Positions 48,745-58,149 of a stretch of 64,000 nt of DNA are shown here, piece by piece; positions within the stretch are counted from its first letter, which is position 1; the number at the start of each line of letters is the position of its first letter. Origin of the DNA: a virus; IMG/VR virus record IMGVR_UViG_3300017971_000006, positions 1-64,000 of that record; one strand, written 5' to 3'. The notes beneath the pieces were generated by a model, which saw only the letters and a list, made by a program, of their open reading frames with translations, did no database searches and was not told the DNA's origin. The position numbers and the translations under genes are program-made.

Positions 48745-49440
48745 ATGAGCACAGGAAGCGGACTTCTAACCAAAGAGAAACCACTTGTTCCCCACCTTGC
48801 ACACGCTGGTAAGGAGGTTGGCGACCTTCGCCGTGACGTAGAGCGAGCGCTTGCTCCAATACGTGCGAGGGGCATCGTTGAGTACGTAGACCCGGCTGCA
48901 GCGGCAGCAGACTCTGTCATAACGGCTGGTGCGGGCATCACGAGCCAGCTCACAGAGCAGGAGCTCTTGCCGGCGGATATGGACGGAGCTCTAGGTGCAG
49001 ACCTTGTCTACGCTAGGCAGCTTACCGTCACCACTGGCGGCGCTACCCCTGCAGAGTCTCCTGCATCTATGCTTGTCGAGGGCCTTGATGCGCAGGACAA
49101 GGCTATCAGCGAGACCCTGACCTTGAGCCAAGCTGCGGGGACAGACACCACTGCCAAGTACTACAAGAGGTTCACCAAGCTTACGCTCCCTGCTGGTACC
49201 GGCACTGGTGCAACGTTCACCATGGGACACGCAGCTCCTCTCGGTCTTCCGTACCCGCCTAAGGCACGAGCTGGAGGTGTAGACCTTCTCTGGGAGAAGG
49301 AGTCTACGCTTGGTGTGGTAGCCACCGGCGCCATCACCGACGCAGCTACTGACGAGCCCTACGGAGCGTACACCCCAGCTACTGCAGCAGACGGTGCTGA
49401 GGACTACGCTATTGAGTATGAGTACGACCCAACGGTGTAG
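48745..49440 (+). CDS. putative virion protein, 231 aa
   Basis: ATG 48745 is chosen over the TTG at 48730. Ala/Thr/Gly-rich, beta-dominated (TTGGATPAESPASMLVEGLD, KAISETLTLSQAAGTDTTAK). Its composition is like virion surface or head fibre-base proteins. No family recognised. Confidence 0.55.
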   Translation: MSTGSGLLTKEKPLVPHLAHAGKEVGDLRRDVERALAPIRARGIVEYVDPAAAAADSVITAGAGITSQLTEQELLPADMDGALGADLVYARQLTVTTGGATPAESPASMLVEGLDAQDKAISETLTLSQAAGTDTTAKYYKRFTKLTLPAGTGTGATFTMGHAAPLGLPYPPKARAGGVDLLWEKESTLGVVATGAITDAATDEPYGAYTPATAADGAEDYAIEYEYDPTV

Positions 49441-49441
49441 G

Positions 49442-49903
49442 ATGGGAAAGGAAGCATACAGAGTACACAGCGCCGTGATGTCGGTGCACACCCGTACGAC
49501 CAGGCATAGGACGCCTGGGAAGATGAGGTGGGTACAGCACATCGGTGGCGGGGAGATTAAGGTTCGTAGAAAGAGACCTGCCTCTGTAAAGGAGGATGCT
49601 CTCTTGAAGCACCTTGACGAGCTAAAGCGTCTTGAGGGCGAGGGGAAGATTGTTGTCCGTACGGCATCAGGTCTTCGCGTCAACCTAGAGACATTGGACG
49701 TGGAGAAACCACCTCCCCCTAAGCCTATGCCTGCCAGGCCGAAGGACACGATATCCAAGGACATCTACCCTGTTATCGAGCCTAGTCCGGCAGAAGCGGT
49801 AGACATGGAGCCCCAAGAGGTCAGCATGGCCCTTCCGGTCGTAACCCATAGTGAGGACAAGGACCCGGCCAAGCGCCGCAAGAAGGGAAGGAAGAGGAGC
49901 TAA
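49442..49903 (+). CDS. basic hypothetical protein, 153 aa
   Basis: A first ATG at 49442, just after the previous stop, or the ATG at 49523 (MRWVQHIGGGEIKVRRKRP) may be used; the latter begins at the conserved-looking part. A helical KEDALLKHLDELKRLE segment, a Pro-rich linker, and a very basic end (KRRKKGRKRS). Possibly a virion-associated nucleic-acid contact protein; function unknown. Confidence 0.5.
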   Translation: MGKEAYRVHSAVMSVHTRTTRHRTPGKMRWVQHIGGGEIKVRRKRPASVKEDALLKHLDELKRLEGEGKIVVRTASGLRVNLETLDVEKPPPPKPMPARPKDTISKDIYPVIEPSPAEAVDMEPQEVSMALPVVTHSEDKDPAKRRKKGRKRS

Positions 49904-50205
49904 TGAAGGTCTACAACATCACAGACGTAGAGACGCCTCAGCTGAAGAGCCTTGGTAGGGTGAACATCCCCATCAAGCTGGGCGACACCATCATCCCACC
50001 TGGTGGCTCTGCCATTGTGCACGAGCGCTACAGGTCTGAGGTGGTGCAGCGCTTTGATGGCGCCGCTGTCATAGACACCCTCCCTCCAAGCTACAACGGA
50101 GCGGCTAGGCCGAAGCCTACGGTTAAGCCCAAGAAGGAGGAGAAGAAGGCGCTGAAGCCTAAGCTGAGTGTGAAGAGCTCTGAGAAGAAGAGCGAGGAGA
50201 AGTAG
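49903..50205 (+). CDS. small virion-module protein with a Lys-rich tail, 100 aa
   Basis: Beta-rich N-terminal 60 residues (MKVYNITDVETPQLKSLGRV, GDTIIPPGGSAIV), then a Lys/Pro tail (KPKKEEKKALKPK). It overlaps the stop of the gene before and the start of the gene after. Confidence 0.55.
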   Translation: MKVYNITDVETPQLKSLGRVNIPIKLGDTIIPPGGSAIVHERYRSEVVQRFDGAAVIDTLPPSYNGAARPKPTVKPKKEEKKALKPKLSVKSSEKKSEEK

Positions 50206-50711
50206 TGGCACTACAGGGTGTAGCAGGCATGTCAGACGCCATGAAGGCGTTTGTTCATGAGGTGCGGCTGTTCCTGAGGGACATCCCGGAGCTCAACAGG
50301 CTTACAGCTGGGGAGGAGTCGAGCGACCGTATGATTGCTTGGGCAACCATGGATGCTCTGTCTCGTTTCAACGGTACGCCGCACCACACCTACTACACCC
50401 TAGAGGAGCTTCTAGCAATCAACCAGAATAACCTCCTTCTGCGTATGACTGTAGAGACCCTTTTAGAGTCTATCGGCATGCTGCAGACAAGAAACCACCT
50501 AAACTACTCTGCTGGTGGTATCAACGTTGGGGTTAACGATAAGACTCCTCTGCTGTTGCAGTGGTTGCAGCTGTTCAAATCCACGACAGAGCAGAGGATA
50601 CAGCATGTTAAGGTTGCTCTGAACATAGAGGGCATTCTGGGGTCAGACAACATGGGTGTACACAGTGAGTACTGGTGCACGAACATGTCATATCTAAGGT
50701 TCGGACCATGA
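50205..50711 (+). CDS. putative head-tail connector (adaptor-like), 168 aa
   Basis: GTG start overlapping the previous stop. A mainly helical protein (MKAFVHEVRLFLRDIPELNR, MIAWATMDALSRFN), with a size and place after the capsid gene that suit a head-tail adaptor. No signature is decisive. Confidence 0.45.
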   Translation: MALQGVAGMSDAMKAFVHEVRLFLRDIPELNRLTAGEESSDRMIAWATMDALSRFNGTPHHTYYTLEELLAINQNNLLLRMTVETLLESIGMLQTRNHLNYSAGGINVGVNDKTPLLLQWLQLFKSTTEQRIQHVKVALNIEGILGSDNMGVHSEYWCTNMSYLRFGP

Positions 50712-51157
50712 CTCTTCAGGTACGCCAGATACATCATTCTAAGCTAGAGCACTTCCTAAAGGGAGGAATCACCGGTGGTGTAGCTGTTACAAACCCGGTG
50801 GCGCGTTTCTTCGTTCACGGGCTGACGTTGGTCTTCAACAACCCTGTTGGTCTTGTAGGCTTCGTGGCAGCAGGCGGCCCGTCAGACTTTCTAACACCCA
50901 AAGAGGTGAAGACCCAGATTGAGGCGGCTGTAGCCGTTACTGTGACGTTCCACCAAGGACGTCTTTGCCTCATAGAGAGCGGCCCACTTGGTGGTGTAGA
51001 CCTGTCGGCAGCAGGGACAGCCAATCAAATCCTAGGGTTTGGTACTACGACAGACACTGTAGGCACGTTCTACAACCCACCTGGGGGAGGAGCTCCCGAG
51101 CTTGTGGCTATAGGTCAGGTGGGGGACGGGTTTCTACAGGTTGTTACAGACGAGTAG
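50708..51157 (+). CDS. tandem paralogue pair, copy 1, 149 aa
   Basis: ATG 50708 overlaps the previous stop. A beta-rich protein with LQVRQIHHSKLEHFLKG, then PKEVKTQIEAAVAVTVTF, and GTANQILGFGTTT and GDGFLQVVTDE at the end. The next gene repeats this plan (LQVYNIHHSQLKHLLQG, GTANSILGFST, DDGLLQVITDE), so the two arose by duplication. A structural role in the head, neck or tail is likely from context. Confidence 0.6.
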   Translation: MTLQVRQIHHSKLEHFLKGGITGGVAVTNPVARFFVHGLTLVFNNPVGLVGFVAAGGPSDFLTPKEVKTQIEAAVAVTVTFHQGRLCLIESGPLGGVDLSAAGTANQILGFGTTTDTVGTFYNPPGGGAPELVAIGQVGDGFLQVVTDE

Positions 51158-51160
51158 ACC

Positions 51161-51628
51161 ATGGCGCTTCAGGTATACAACATTCATCACTCGCAGCTGA
51201 AGCATCTGCTTCAGGGTGCCATATTCGGCGCTATGGCAGCAGACCAGCGTGGTCTTGAGCTCAGCTTTGAGGGGCTGAATCTTCTGACCCTGGTCTTTCT
51301 TGTCCCAGCCGTTACGGTAACCTTCGCTCTTCCGCCATCTGGAGAGAACGTCTATCCGTTCAAGGAGGTGAAGAGCCAGATAGAGACCCAGGCTCCCCTT
51401 CTTCTTGTTACGAAGCAGATGAACCAGCTGGTGATTGCCAGAAAAGCGCCTGTTGTAGGCATCAACGTCGCTCTAAACACTACGGGCACGGCAAACAGCA
51501 TACTGGGATTCAGCACTGCAGCGGTTACGACTGGAATCTCCTACGCTACACCTCTTGGGGCACCCCCAAGGCTCATCTCATTTCACCAGATTGACGATGG
51601 TCTTCTACAGGTCATCACAGACGAGTAA
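51161..51628 (+). CDS. tandem paralogue pair, copy 2, 155 aa
   Basis: Paralogue of the preceding gene, three bases downstream, with conserved ends (IHHSQLKHLLQGAIF, GLLQVITDE) and a diverged middle. The two may form a heteromeric ring. Confidence 0.6.
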   Translation: MALQVYNIHHSQLKHLLQGAIFGAMAADQRGLELSFEGLNLLTLVFLVPAVTVTFALPPSGENVYPFKEVKSQIETQAPLLLVTKQMNQLVIARKAPVVGINVALNTTGTANSILGFSTAAVTTGISYATPLGAPPRLISFHQIDDGLLQVITDE

Positions 51629-51631
51629 GCA

Positions 51632-54235
51632 ATGAAGGACCTCGCAAAAGAACTTCTCGGAAAGCCGTCACTAGAGGATGCAGCAGGATTCTTCGTAAGA
51701 ATCAAAACAGCTGGATGGTCCGACCCGCCTGACGAGACAGGAGAGCTTGAGGGTACCTTCGATGCGCCTGTTGAGGAGGTTCTCGACCTCATGCAGAGCT
51801 CCGTGAAGCACCTCATAGAGCTCAATGTAGGCTACGAGGTTCTTCTAGAGGTGGCTCGTGGTCCTGGTAAGGAGGCGCTAAGAGGTGTCTGTGGCTACGG
51901 CGCGGCAGACGCGCTCAGGAGCTTTGTGAAGAGGATGGCTACGCTGGGTGGTCCTGTACACCTCCCAGAGGTAGAGATGCCTCCAGCTACAACAGACCCT
52001 GTAGGCATTGCCAAGATGCTCATCCGCAAGGAGCAAGAGCTAATAGCCTCCCTCGAGGAGCTTAAGATAGCTGTGGGCTCGGCTCCTATGCTCTCTATGG
52101 TAGACGCTACCTCCAAACGCTCCCAGGAGCGCATTGACTCTCTATGGAGTGCGGTGCCTAGAGAGACAGAGAGCCCTGTGCTGTCCTACGATGCCCCTCC
52201 CGAGGAAGAGGAGGAGTCCATCGTTGAAGAGGAGACTCCGGAGGAGGGTGTAGCGGGTAAGCTGGCCTCTGCGCCTACAAAAGAGGAGCTCAAGCAGAAG
52301 GGCAAGTGGCGCGCTATAAGTGGACTTTCAGCCAAGGCCGAGAAGGGGAAGGGCACACGAGGAGAGCGCTACGGACAGCTAGCGGGCTCTGCTGGTGGGG
52401 CTCTCGGGGGAGCCGCTCTTGGGCGCAGGTACATCGGCGGTAAGGCCGGTACAATTGCAGGGCTCGCCGGGGGATACCTTGTTGGAGGAAAGGCAGGCAA
52501 AGAGCTCGGTAAGGAGCTGGACATCAAGAAGGCCGCCTCTATGATGAAGCAGGCGTACCGTATGGGCGCTGCTCTTGGTGCCCTTGGGGGAGGGGCTGCT
52601 GGGTACGGCTTAGCTCCTGAGGAGCACAAGGTGCTGGGCACTGTGGGCGGAGCACTAGCTGGTGCTGGTCTTGGTGCTGGAGCGCAGCACCTTCTAGGAA
52701 GGGGATTGAGGGGAGCAGGTAAGCAGCTAGCGGAGGAGGCAGCGCCACCTCCCGTTACGCCTGGTGCAGCTGTAGCAGACGAGGCCAGGGCGCTAAGGAG
52801 AGACGAGCAGGCTAGAGCGGCACAAGAGTGGGCCGATGCCAACCTTGCGAGGCAGCAGGAGGCCCGTATAGCCGCCAACCCTAAGCTCGAGGGGACTGGA
52901 GGGGGCAAACCTTCTGCAGGTGACCTGGAAGCAGCTAAAAAGCTAGAAGACGTTGATTCTGAGGCGGAGATAGCTGAGAGAGTAGCGGCTAATCCCACTA
53001 TTCAGAAGTTAAAGGCCATGAGGGAGAAGGTAAAGCAGCAGGGAGAAGATATTGCCGCGCTTAACCAAGAGAGCTCGGGGGTTACTAATACAATGGCGCA
53101 GCAAGGAGAACAGGTAAACGAGCTCGTAGCTAGAGCGCGTGGACTCGCTGCAGAGGTAGCCCCCAAAACGCCGGGGGGGAAGCCTCAGCTGCAGGTGATT
53201 CCAGGAAGGGCCGCAGAGCGTTCTCGCTCCAAGCTGTCCTCTGCAGCAGGTCGCTTCAAGGCCGCTCTCCTGAAGATGGCAGAGGGCGATATGGCGGGTC
53301 AAGGTATGGCGGCCCCCTCCGCAGCGCCTCCTGACCAAGAGGCAATAGCCTATCTCGCCGCAGAGCAGGCCGGTAGGCAGGCCCAAGAGGCTAACGAGTC
53401 TGCGCACTACAAGCAGCGCTTCCAGCAGGCTGTCATGGAGAACCAGGGTCTTCAGCAGATGATGATGCAGACCCAGCAGCAGCTTCAGGCTGTGCAGCAG
53501 CAGGCCCAGATGGCCGGACAGCAGATACAGCAGGCAACTCAGCAAGCTGTTCAAGCTAACGATGAGGCTCTGCGACAGACCCAGCAAGCGGCTAACATGA
53601 GGATGGGGATGCAGCAGATGCGCGCGCAGATGCTCCAGGTAGCCTCTCAGGAGCCCGATGCCATTGCCACCCAGATGCAGCAGGAGCAGGCACAGGCTCA
53701 AGCGCAGCAGCTTGCTAGTGAGCTACAACCACCTCCGGAGGCGGGGATGGAAGGTCCTCCACCAGTCCCAGCAACGCCTCAAAAGGCCGAGGAGGAGGCT
53801 GTACAGGCAGAGAAAGCACAGCAAGAGGCTCAGCAGCAGGCGATGCAAGCAGAGCAGGCAGCCCAAGGAGCTCAGATGAAGATGGGCTCTGCCTGGGACT
53901 ACGCCGCACCCGCTGTAGGGGCTCTTCTAGGCGCCGGAGGCTCTATACAGCAGACCATGCAGGGGGAGGAAGGTCTTGCTAAGCGCCGAGAGGCCATTCA
54001 AGCGTTAGAAGGAAAGGGCGGGTTCGCTAATGCGATGAGGATGGCAAAGGCGAAGGCAGGATTAGCCGGGGCAGAGATGGCTGTAAGCAATCCTATAGGC
54101 TCTGCATTGATGGGTGCCGCGGGGGGAGGAGCTATAGGAGGGGCATTTAGGGGCGCTCAGATGGGAAAGAAGACACAGAGTCTTCTAAAGGACATCGCCA
54201 ATTCACGTGGAGAGCTGGCTCGATTGGCTAAGTGA
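51632..54235 (+). CDS. large low-complexity virion protein, 867 aa
   Basis: N-terminal domain with KTAG (RIKTAGWSDPP), an acidic block (EEEEESIVEEETPEEG), and then Gly-zipper repeats around residues 235-360 (AGSAGGALGGAALGRRYIGG). A Gln/Ala/Met coiled coil (about 590-750) and a second Gly-zipper near the C-terminus follow. This combination, membrane-active zippers plus a long coiled coil, fits an internal or ejection protein or a tail tape measure. Its position upstream of neck and sheath genes does not settle which. Confidence 0.55.
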   Translation: MKDLAKELLGKPSLEDAAGFFVRIKTAGWSDPPDETGELEGTFDAPVEEVLDLMQSSVKHLIELNVGYEVLLEVARGPGKEALRGVCGYGAADALRSFVKRMATLGGPVHLPEVEMPPATTDPVGIAKMLIRKEQELIASLEELKIAVGSAPMLSMVDATSKRSQERIDSLWSAVPRETESPVLSYDAPPEEEEESIVEEETPEEGVAGKLASAPTKEELKQKGKWRAISGLSAKAEKGKGTRGERYGQLAGSAGGALGGAALGRRYIGGKAGTIAGLAGGYLVGGKAGKELGKELDIKKAASMMKQAYRMGAALGALGGGAAGYGLAPEEHKVLGTVGGALAGAGLGAGAQHLLGRGLRGAGKQLAEEAAPPPVTPGAAVADEARALRRDEQARAAQEWADANLARQQEARIAANPKLEGTGGGKPSAGDLEAAKKLEDVDSEAEIAERVAANPTIQKLKAMREKVKQQGEDIAALNQESSGVTNTMAQQGEQVNELVARARGLAAEVAPKTPGGKPQLQVIPGRAAERSRSKLSSAAGRFKAALLKMAEGDMAGQGMAAPSAAPPDQEAIAYLAAEQAGRQAQEANESAHYKQRFQQAVMENQGLQQMMMQTQQQLQAVQQQAQMAGQQIQQATQQAVQANDEALRQTQQAANMRMGMQQMRAQMLQVASQEPDAIATQMQQEQAQAQAQQLASELQPPPEAGMEGPPPVPATPQKAEEEAVQAEKAQQEAQQQAMQAEQAAQGAQMKMGSAWDYAAPAVGALLGAGGSIQQTMQGEEGLAKRREAIQALEGKGGFANAMRMAKAKAGLAGAEMAVSNPIGSALMGAAGGGAIGGAFRGAQMGKKTQSLLKDIANSRGELARLAK

Positions 54236-54243
54236 GGATTACG

Positions 54244-55773
54244 ATGCTGGATACGTTTCTAGAGGTTGCAGCAGGTCATTACAAGAAGGCCAACGACAAG
54301 GCCCGTACAGTAGAGCTCATGTCTCGTCTCCCTAAGGAGACCCTCATGAAGATTGCTAGTGGACAGCTGAAGCTGTCCGGGCTGTGCGGAGACGATGATT
54401 GGCTTGAGAAGTACAAGGGAACTCCCCTTTTGCCCGCCGCCATTCAGCTTGCACAGCAGGAGCTCGAGCTCGAGCAGCAGGACATCGAGCAACGGGCGCA
54501 GCGCAGGGCAGAGAGGGAGGAGGACGACACCTTCGCTGCAAGAGACCAGCTTCAGGTACAGAAGAAGATGCTAGACCTCGAGCTAGCCCAGGTAGGGGAG
54601 GGTGCCCCCTCAGAGCAGGCAGAGCCAGAGGCGGCAGAGCCCGCACCAGAGGCCCTTCCCCCGCCAGGACCCGAGCCCATGCCCACGACTGAGACGCCCC
54701 CTGAGGTGTCGGCTCCTCCTGGTATGGGAGCAGCCCCTATAAAGGCCGCTGCAGCTCGTATGCGCAAAGCCGCAGCAGTGCTAGACATGTCGGCTAGGGA
54801 GAAGATTAAGAGCAAGAACTTCGCAATCCCCAAGGGAGGGAAGGGCGAGGGCTCCTACCCCATCCATGACCCGGAGCACGCAAGGAACGCCCTTACGCGC
54901 GTGCGGCAGTTTGGCTCCCCAGCGGAGAAGTCAAAGGTCTACGCTGCTGTGGCGAAGAGGTACCCAGCACTTGCTACGCGCTCAGAGGTCATCCCAGAGA
55001 AGAAGCAGCGCACCGCAGAGAAGAAGCTAGGGCTATCCAAGGGCGAAGAGTCCATGAAGATGGAGAAGGCCAAGCAGAAGGTCTCTGGTGGATGCCAGAA
55101 GATGTCTGGCAGCTGCAAGACGGCGTCAGAGCTCCAGAAGGAGGCTCTAGGTCTCGGTGCTATCGGTAAAGGGATAAGCTCTCTTCTGACAAGGGCCCCA
55201 AAGGTCGTCACCGGTGCGGCGAGCAAGGTTCCTGGGGCAGTGAAGGGAGGCACCCTTCCCTTCCTATCCAGGCTTGCTAAGCCAGTGGGGCAGGCAGGCC
55301 AGAGATTTACGGGCTTCGCCAAGGCGTCCTCTGCGCAGGAGGAGCACTTCCTCGAGGCTGCACAAGAGATTCTCGTGAAGAGCGCGCAGGTGAAGCTTAG
55401 AGATGGTGAAGAGCTAACCGAGCTCGAGAAGGTAGCCCTCGGTGCTTTTATCGGCAAGCTGGTAGGCGGCGCTAGGCGCGCAGGGTCAGCGTTATTGAAG
55501 GGCGGAAAGAGTCTCGTTGAGGCCGGTACTGCCGGAGCCAAGGGAATGACCACGGGCGGTAAGACATTGATGCAGCGAGCTGCAGGTCCTGTTGCTCCTG
55601 GAGCGGCAGCGCCTATGGCTGCTACCGGTGGCGGAGCCAAGGGCTTCTTACATGGAGTAGGGAAGCAGTGGCAGGCGCTAGCCAAAACGAACCCTGGTGC
55701 CGCCGCTGGTTTGGTTGCAGCACCGGTTGCTCTAGCAGGACTTGGGGCAGGGTACGTGGCTGGGAAGGACTAG
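54244..55773 (+). CDS. putative virion protein with a conserved helical domain, 509 aa
   Basis: Start at ATG 54244 (MLDTFLEVAAGHYKKAND); a GTG at 54232 is less likely. Helical, Gln/Glu/Ala-rich head (about 65-160), then residues about 190-260 (KIKSKNFAIPKGGKGEGSYP, followed by IHDPEHARNALTRVRQFGSP) match a small domain found in many phage and plasmid-linked proteins. KTASELQK and a Gly/Ala/Lys-rich hydrophobic end follow. Probably an internal virion protein. Confidence 0.55.
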   Translation: MLDTFLEVAAGHYKKANDKARTVELMSRLPKETLMKIASGQLKLSGLCGDDDWLEKYKGTPLLPAAIQLAQQELELEQQDIEQRAQRRAEREEDDTFAARDQLQVQKKMLDLELAQVGEGAPSEQAEPEAAEPAPEALPPPGPEPMPTTETPPEVSAPPGMGAAPIKAAAARMRKAAAVLDMSAREKIKSKNFAIPKGGKGEGSYPIHDPEHARNALTRVRQFGSPAEKSKVYAAVAKRYPALATRSEVIPEKKQRTAEKKLGLSKGEESMKMEKAKQKVSGGCQKMSGSCKTASELQKEALGLGAIGKGISSLLTRAPKVVTGAASKVPGAVKGGTLPFLSRLAKPVGQAGQRFTGFAKASSAQEEHFLEAAQEILVKSAQVKLRDGEELTELEKVALGAFIGKLVGGARRAGSALLKGGKSLVEAGTAGAKGMTTGGKTLMQRAAGPVAPGAAAPMAATGGGAKGFLHGVGKQWQALAKTNPGAAAGLVAAPVALAGLGAGYVAGKD

Positions 55774-56679
55774 ATGAGCGTTCCCCTCAAGATAGAGCGG
55801 TTAAAGGTTCGCTCACTCAACATAGACCACAACGAGGTTACGTGGGTCGTGCAGTCCACAACAGAGGATGTGCTGGATTACACGTTCCAGGTGATGCGGT
55901 CTGAGAGCGAGATGGGCCCGTACGAGCTTTTGGCCGCTCCTTTTGAGGACCGCTACATCTTTCTAGACAACGCAATCAAGGTCGGTCACTCGTTCCGGCG
56001 CTACTACTACCAGATTCGTGTAACTAGAAAGAGTGATGGGGCATCAGAGGACTTTGGACCTTCTAGCTTGTCTCCCGAGCCAGACCTAATAGCGATAGAG
56101 CTCCGTAAGCACATGAACCTCCTGTTTAGGGAGTTCGCAGGTAGAAGATGCTGGGCTCTTCCTGTTCGTACGTTCGGGCAGCGCTGCTCTTGCTGGAGCA
56201 AAGCACTAAACAAGAGCACAAAGAGTGGGTGCAGGGCGTGCTACGACACAGGGTTTACACGAGGGTACATGTACCCGGTAGAGAGCTGGGTGGCATTTGA
56301 CCCTAACGCGAAAGCAGAGCAGATGTCCTCTGTAGGGAAGCAGCAGCAAGAGAACACAACTGCGCGCATGGGCTACTTTCCTGAGCTAAAGCCGTTAGAC
56401 CTAATCATAGAGCCGGAGAACGTTCGTTGGCGTGTAGTGTCTGTATCCTCTCCAGAGCATCTTAGAGCTGGCGTTCTACAAGAGCTACAGCTGCACAAGA
56501 TACCAAAGACGGATGTAGAATACGCCATAGAGCTGCAGCTAGATAACGCCCTAGAGGATATCTTCTTCTCTCCTGCTAGAGCGTACACCAACCCGCAAAC
56601 GCTAGATGCGTTCGAGCGTGAGGAGATACCGAGCATCTTCTCTCTATACCCAAGCACGTACGGAAAGATTAAGACATGA
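55774..56679 (+). CDS. putative neck protein with fibronectin-III-like and zinc parts, 301 aa
   Basis: Starts right after the previous stop. Residues about 15-90 (VTWVVQSTTEDVLDYTFQVM, IFLDNAIKVGHSFRRYYYQI) look like a fibronectin type III fold. Four Cys in FGQRCSCWSKALNK and GCRACYDTGF form a zinc site near residue 140. The C-terminal part is beta-rich. Position before sheath and tube genes suggests a head-tail neck component. Confidence 0.55.
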   Translation: MSVPLKIERLKVRSLNIDHNEVTWVVQSTTEDVLDYTFQVMRSESEMGPYELLAAPFEDRYIFLDNAIKVGHSFRRYYYQIRVTRKSDGASEDFGPSSLSPEPDLIAIELRKHMNLLFREFAGRRCWALPVRTFGQRCSCWSKALNKSTKSGCRACYDTGFTRGYMYPVESWVAFDPNAKAEQMSSVGKQQQENTTARMGYFPELKPLDLIIEPENVRWRVVSVSSPEHLRAGVLQELQLHKIPKTDVEYAIELQLDNALEDIFFSPARAYTNPQTLDAFEREEIPSIFSLYPSTYGKIKT

Positions 56680-57224
56680 GGGTTCTACGTCCAGATGAGG
56701 TAGAGAAGTGCGCACAGGGTACTGCAGAGACGTACGTCCCCTGGTATGGTGCAGCCGCTGGGGGTACTGGTGGAGCTCTGGCAGGGCAGAAGCTACTTCA
56801 GGGTACCAGGTATGAGATACCAGCTGCTTTAGCGGGGACGCTACTAGGGACGGCTCTAGGTGTGCATGGTGGGGAGGCTATAGGTCGAACGATAGACCGA
56901 GCTAGAGCCCGCAAACAGGTCAACGGCAGTGTGAAGACTGCTGAGGAGGTATCCAACGACCGGGAGAAGCTCAAGAGGGTGCTTAAGGTCATGGGGACCA
57001 CTGGTGCTGGGCTAGCAGCGGGAACCCTAGCCGGGGCGGGCGCTGGGTACGGAGTAGGCAGGCTGGTGCAGAGGGCCACCGGAAAGCCGATACCTCTTAA
57101 GTACGTTGCAGGAGTTCCCGCTCTTGTTGGCGCTGGGATGGGAATAGCGCACCCAATCATGAAGGCTATTGCCAAGAGGGAGATGGACCGTGCCATCGAA
57201 GGCGAGAGCGATACGGCCGGATAG
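56676..57224 (+). CDS. glycine-zipper membrane-active protein, 182 aa
   Basis: Two Gly/Ala-rich hydrophobic blocks (YGAAAGGTGGALAGQKL and GTTGAGLAAGTLAGAGAGYG), separated by a basic helix with KTAEEVSND. Starts inside the preceding stop. Glycine zippers insert into membranes; this could help DNA ejection. Function inferred. Confidence 0.55.
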   Translation: MRVLRPDEVEKCAQGTAETYVPWYGAAAGGTGGALAGQKLLQGTRYEIPAALAGTLLGTALGVHGGEAIGRTIDRARARKQVNGSVKTAEEVSNDREKLKRVLKVMGTTGAGLAAGTLAGAGAGYGVGRLVQRATGKPIPLKYVAGVPALVGAGMGIAHPIMKAIAKREMDRAIEGESDTAG

Positions 57225-58137
57225 AGGCTTAGCCGGCAGTAGCTTTAAGTACACGCCTCTTCAGCATCTCCGTGAGACATTCGTTCTGTTCTGTCAGGGC
57301 CTATTCTCCGCAGCTCCTCCTGGTGCTTTTCACTGGAGCGAGGACATAGACCACACAGAGATAGTCATCTGCGACGAGAACCCAATCAACATAGAGAAGA
57401 TAGGGTCTAGACCTGCGATTAACTTCGTAAGAGGTCCAATCCAGTTCAGCTCTATAGGTCTTGACGACATGGTTGGGTACCAGTTCGACTCAGGAAAGAA
57501 GACCAAGGAGGTGTTCGTACCAGGAACTATGAGCATCAATTGCTGCTCAGCAAATGACCTAGAGAGTGAGCAGGTAGCCTGGATTGTAGGAGAGATGACA
57601 TGGCTGCTCAGAGAGCTTCTTCTTAAAGAGGGAGGGCTCTTTGAGGTGGGACGCCGTATCTCTATGGGCTCCCCTTCACCGGCGGGCTCCATAATCGCCA
57701 ACGACCAGGGTGCGGAGTGGTTCGCCACGACACTGCAGATACCGTTCCAGATGACTAGACGCTCTGCGTTTACTCCTCTCGGTAAGACCATCGTACAGAG
57801 CATAGAAACGCAGATGTCTACTCGTTACAGCTCTGTGGGCTCTAGAGGAGCTCCTAGTCCCGGATACGGCATCTACGAGTGCCCACCAAACGGCTTCCCG
57901 GACGCTACAGACGCTCACGGGCGTACAGCAGACCCAGCGGGTATAAGGCAAGACCCGCTACCGAAGGTGTATCCACATACGCCCTCTACAAGGGTACGAT
58001 ATGTGCGACCCTACAACCTCAGACAAGGGCTCAAGCCTCCCTCTATGGGGGGCCTACCTATTCCCATAACCCGTACATGCGTGGAAGAATCGGAAGTGAC
58101 CTCCCTGGACGTTTCTGGTGCGGTCAAGACCAAGTAG
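57190..58137 (+). CDS. putative tail terminator or neck protein, 315 aa
   Basis: GTG 57190 with GGGAG seven bases before it is preferred; the longer frame from 57169 lies deep in the previous gene. Beta-rich N-terminal 200 residues (FHWSEDIDHTEIVICDENPI, RPAINFVRGPIQFSSIGLDD), resembling neck or tail-terminator proteins placed in front of sheath genes. A Pro-rich C-terminus follows. The identity is inferred from order and fold type. Confidence 0.5.
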   Translation: MPSKARAIRPDRGLAGSSFKYTPLQHLRETFVLFCQGLFSAAPPGAFHWSEDIDHTEIVICDENPINIEKIGSRPAINFVRGPIQFSSIGLDDMVGYQFDSGKKTKEVFVPGTMSINCCSANDLESEQVAWIVGEMTWLLRELLLKEGGLFEVGRRISMGSPSPAGSIIANDQGAEWFATTLQIPFQMTRRSAFTPLGKTIVQSIETQMSTRYSSVGSRGAPSPGYGIYECPPNGFPDATDAHGRTADPAGIRQDPLPKVYPHTPSTRVRYVRPYNLRQGLKPPSMGGLPIPITRTCVEESEVTSLDVSGAVKTK

Positions 58138-58149
58138 AAGGAGCAGAAG

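Noticed and set aside
47652-48953. Minus-strand frame of 433 residues opposite the capsid gene
   Set aside because: It is a codon-bias shadow of the highly expressed capsid gene and crosses the terminator at 48693.
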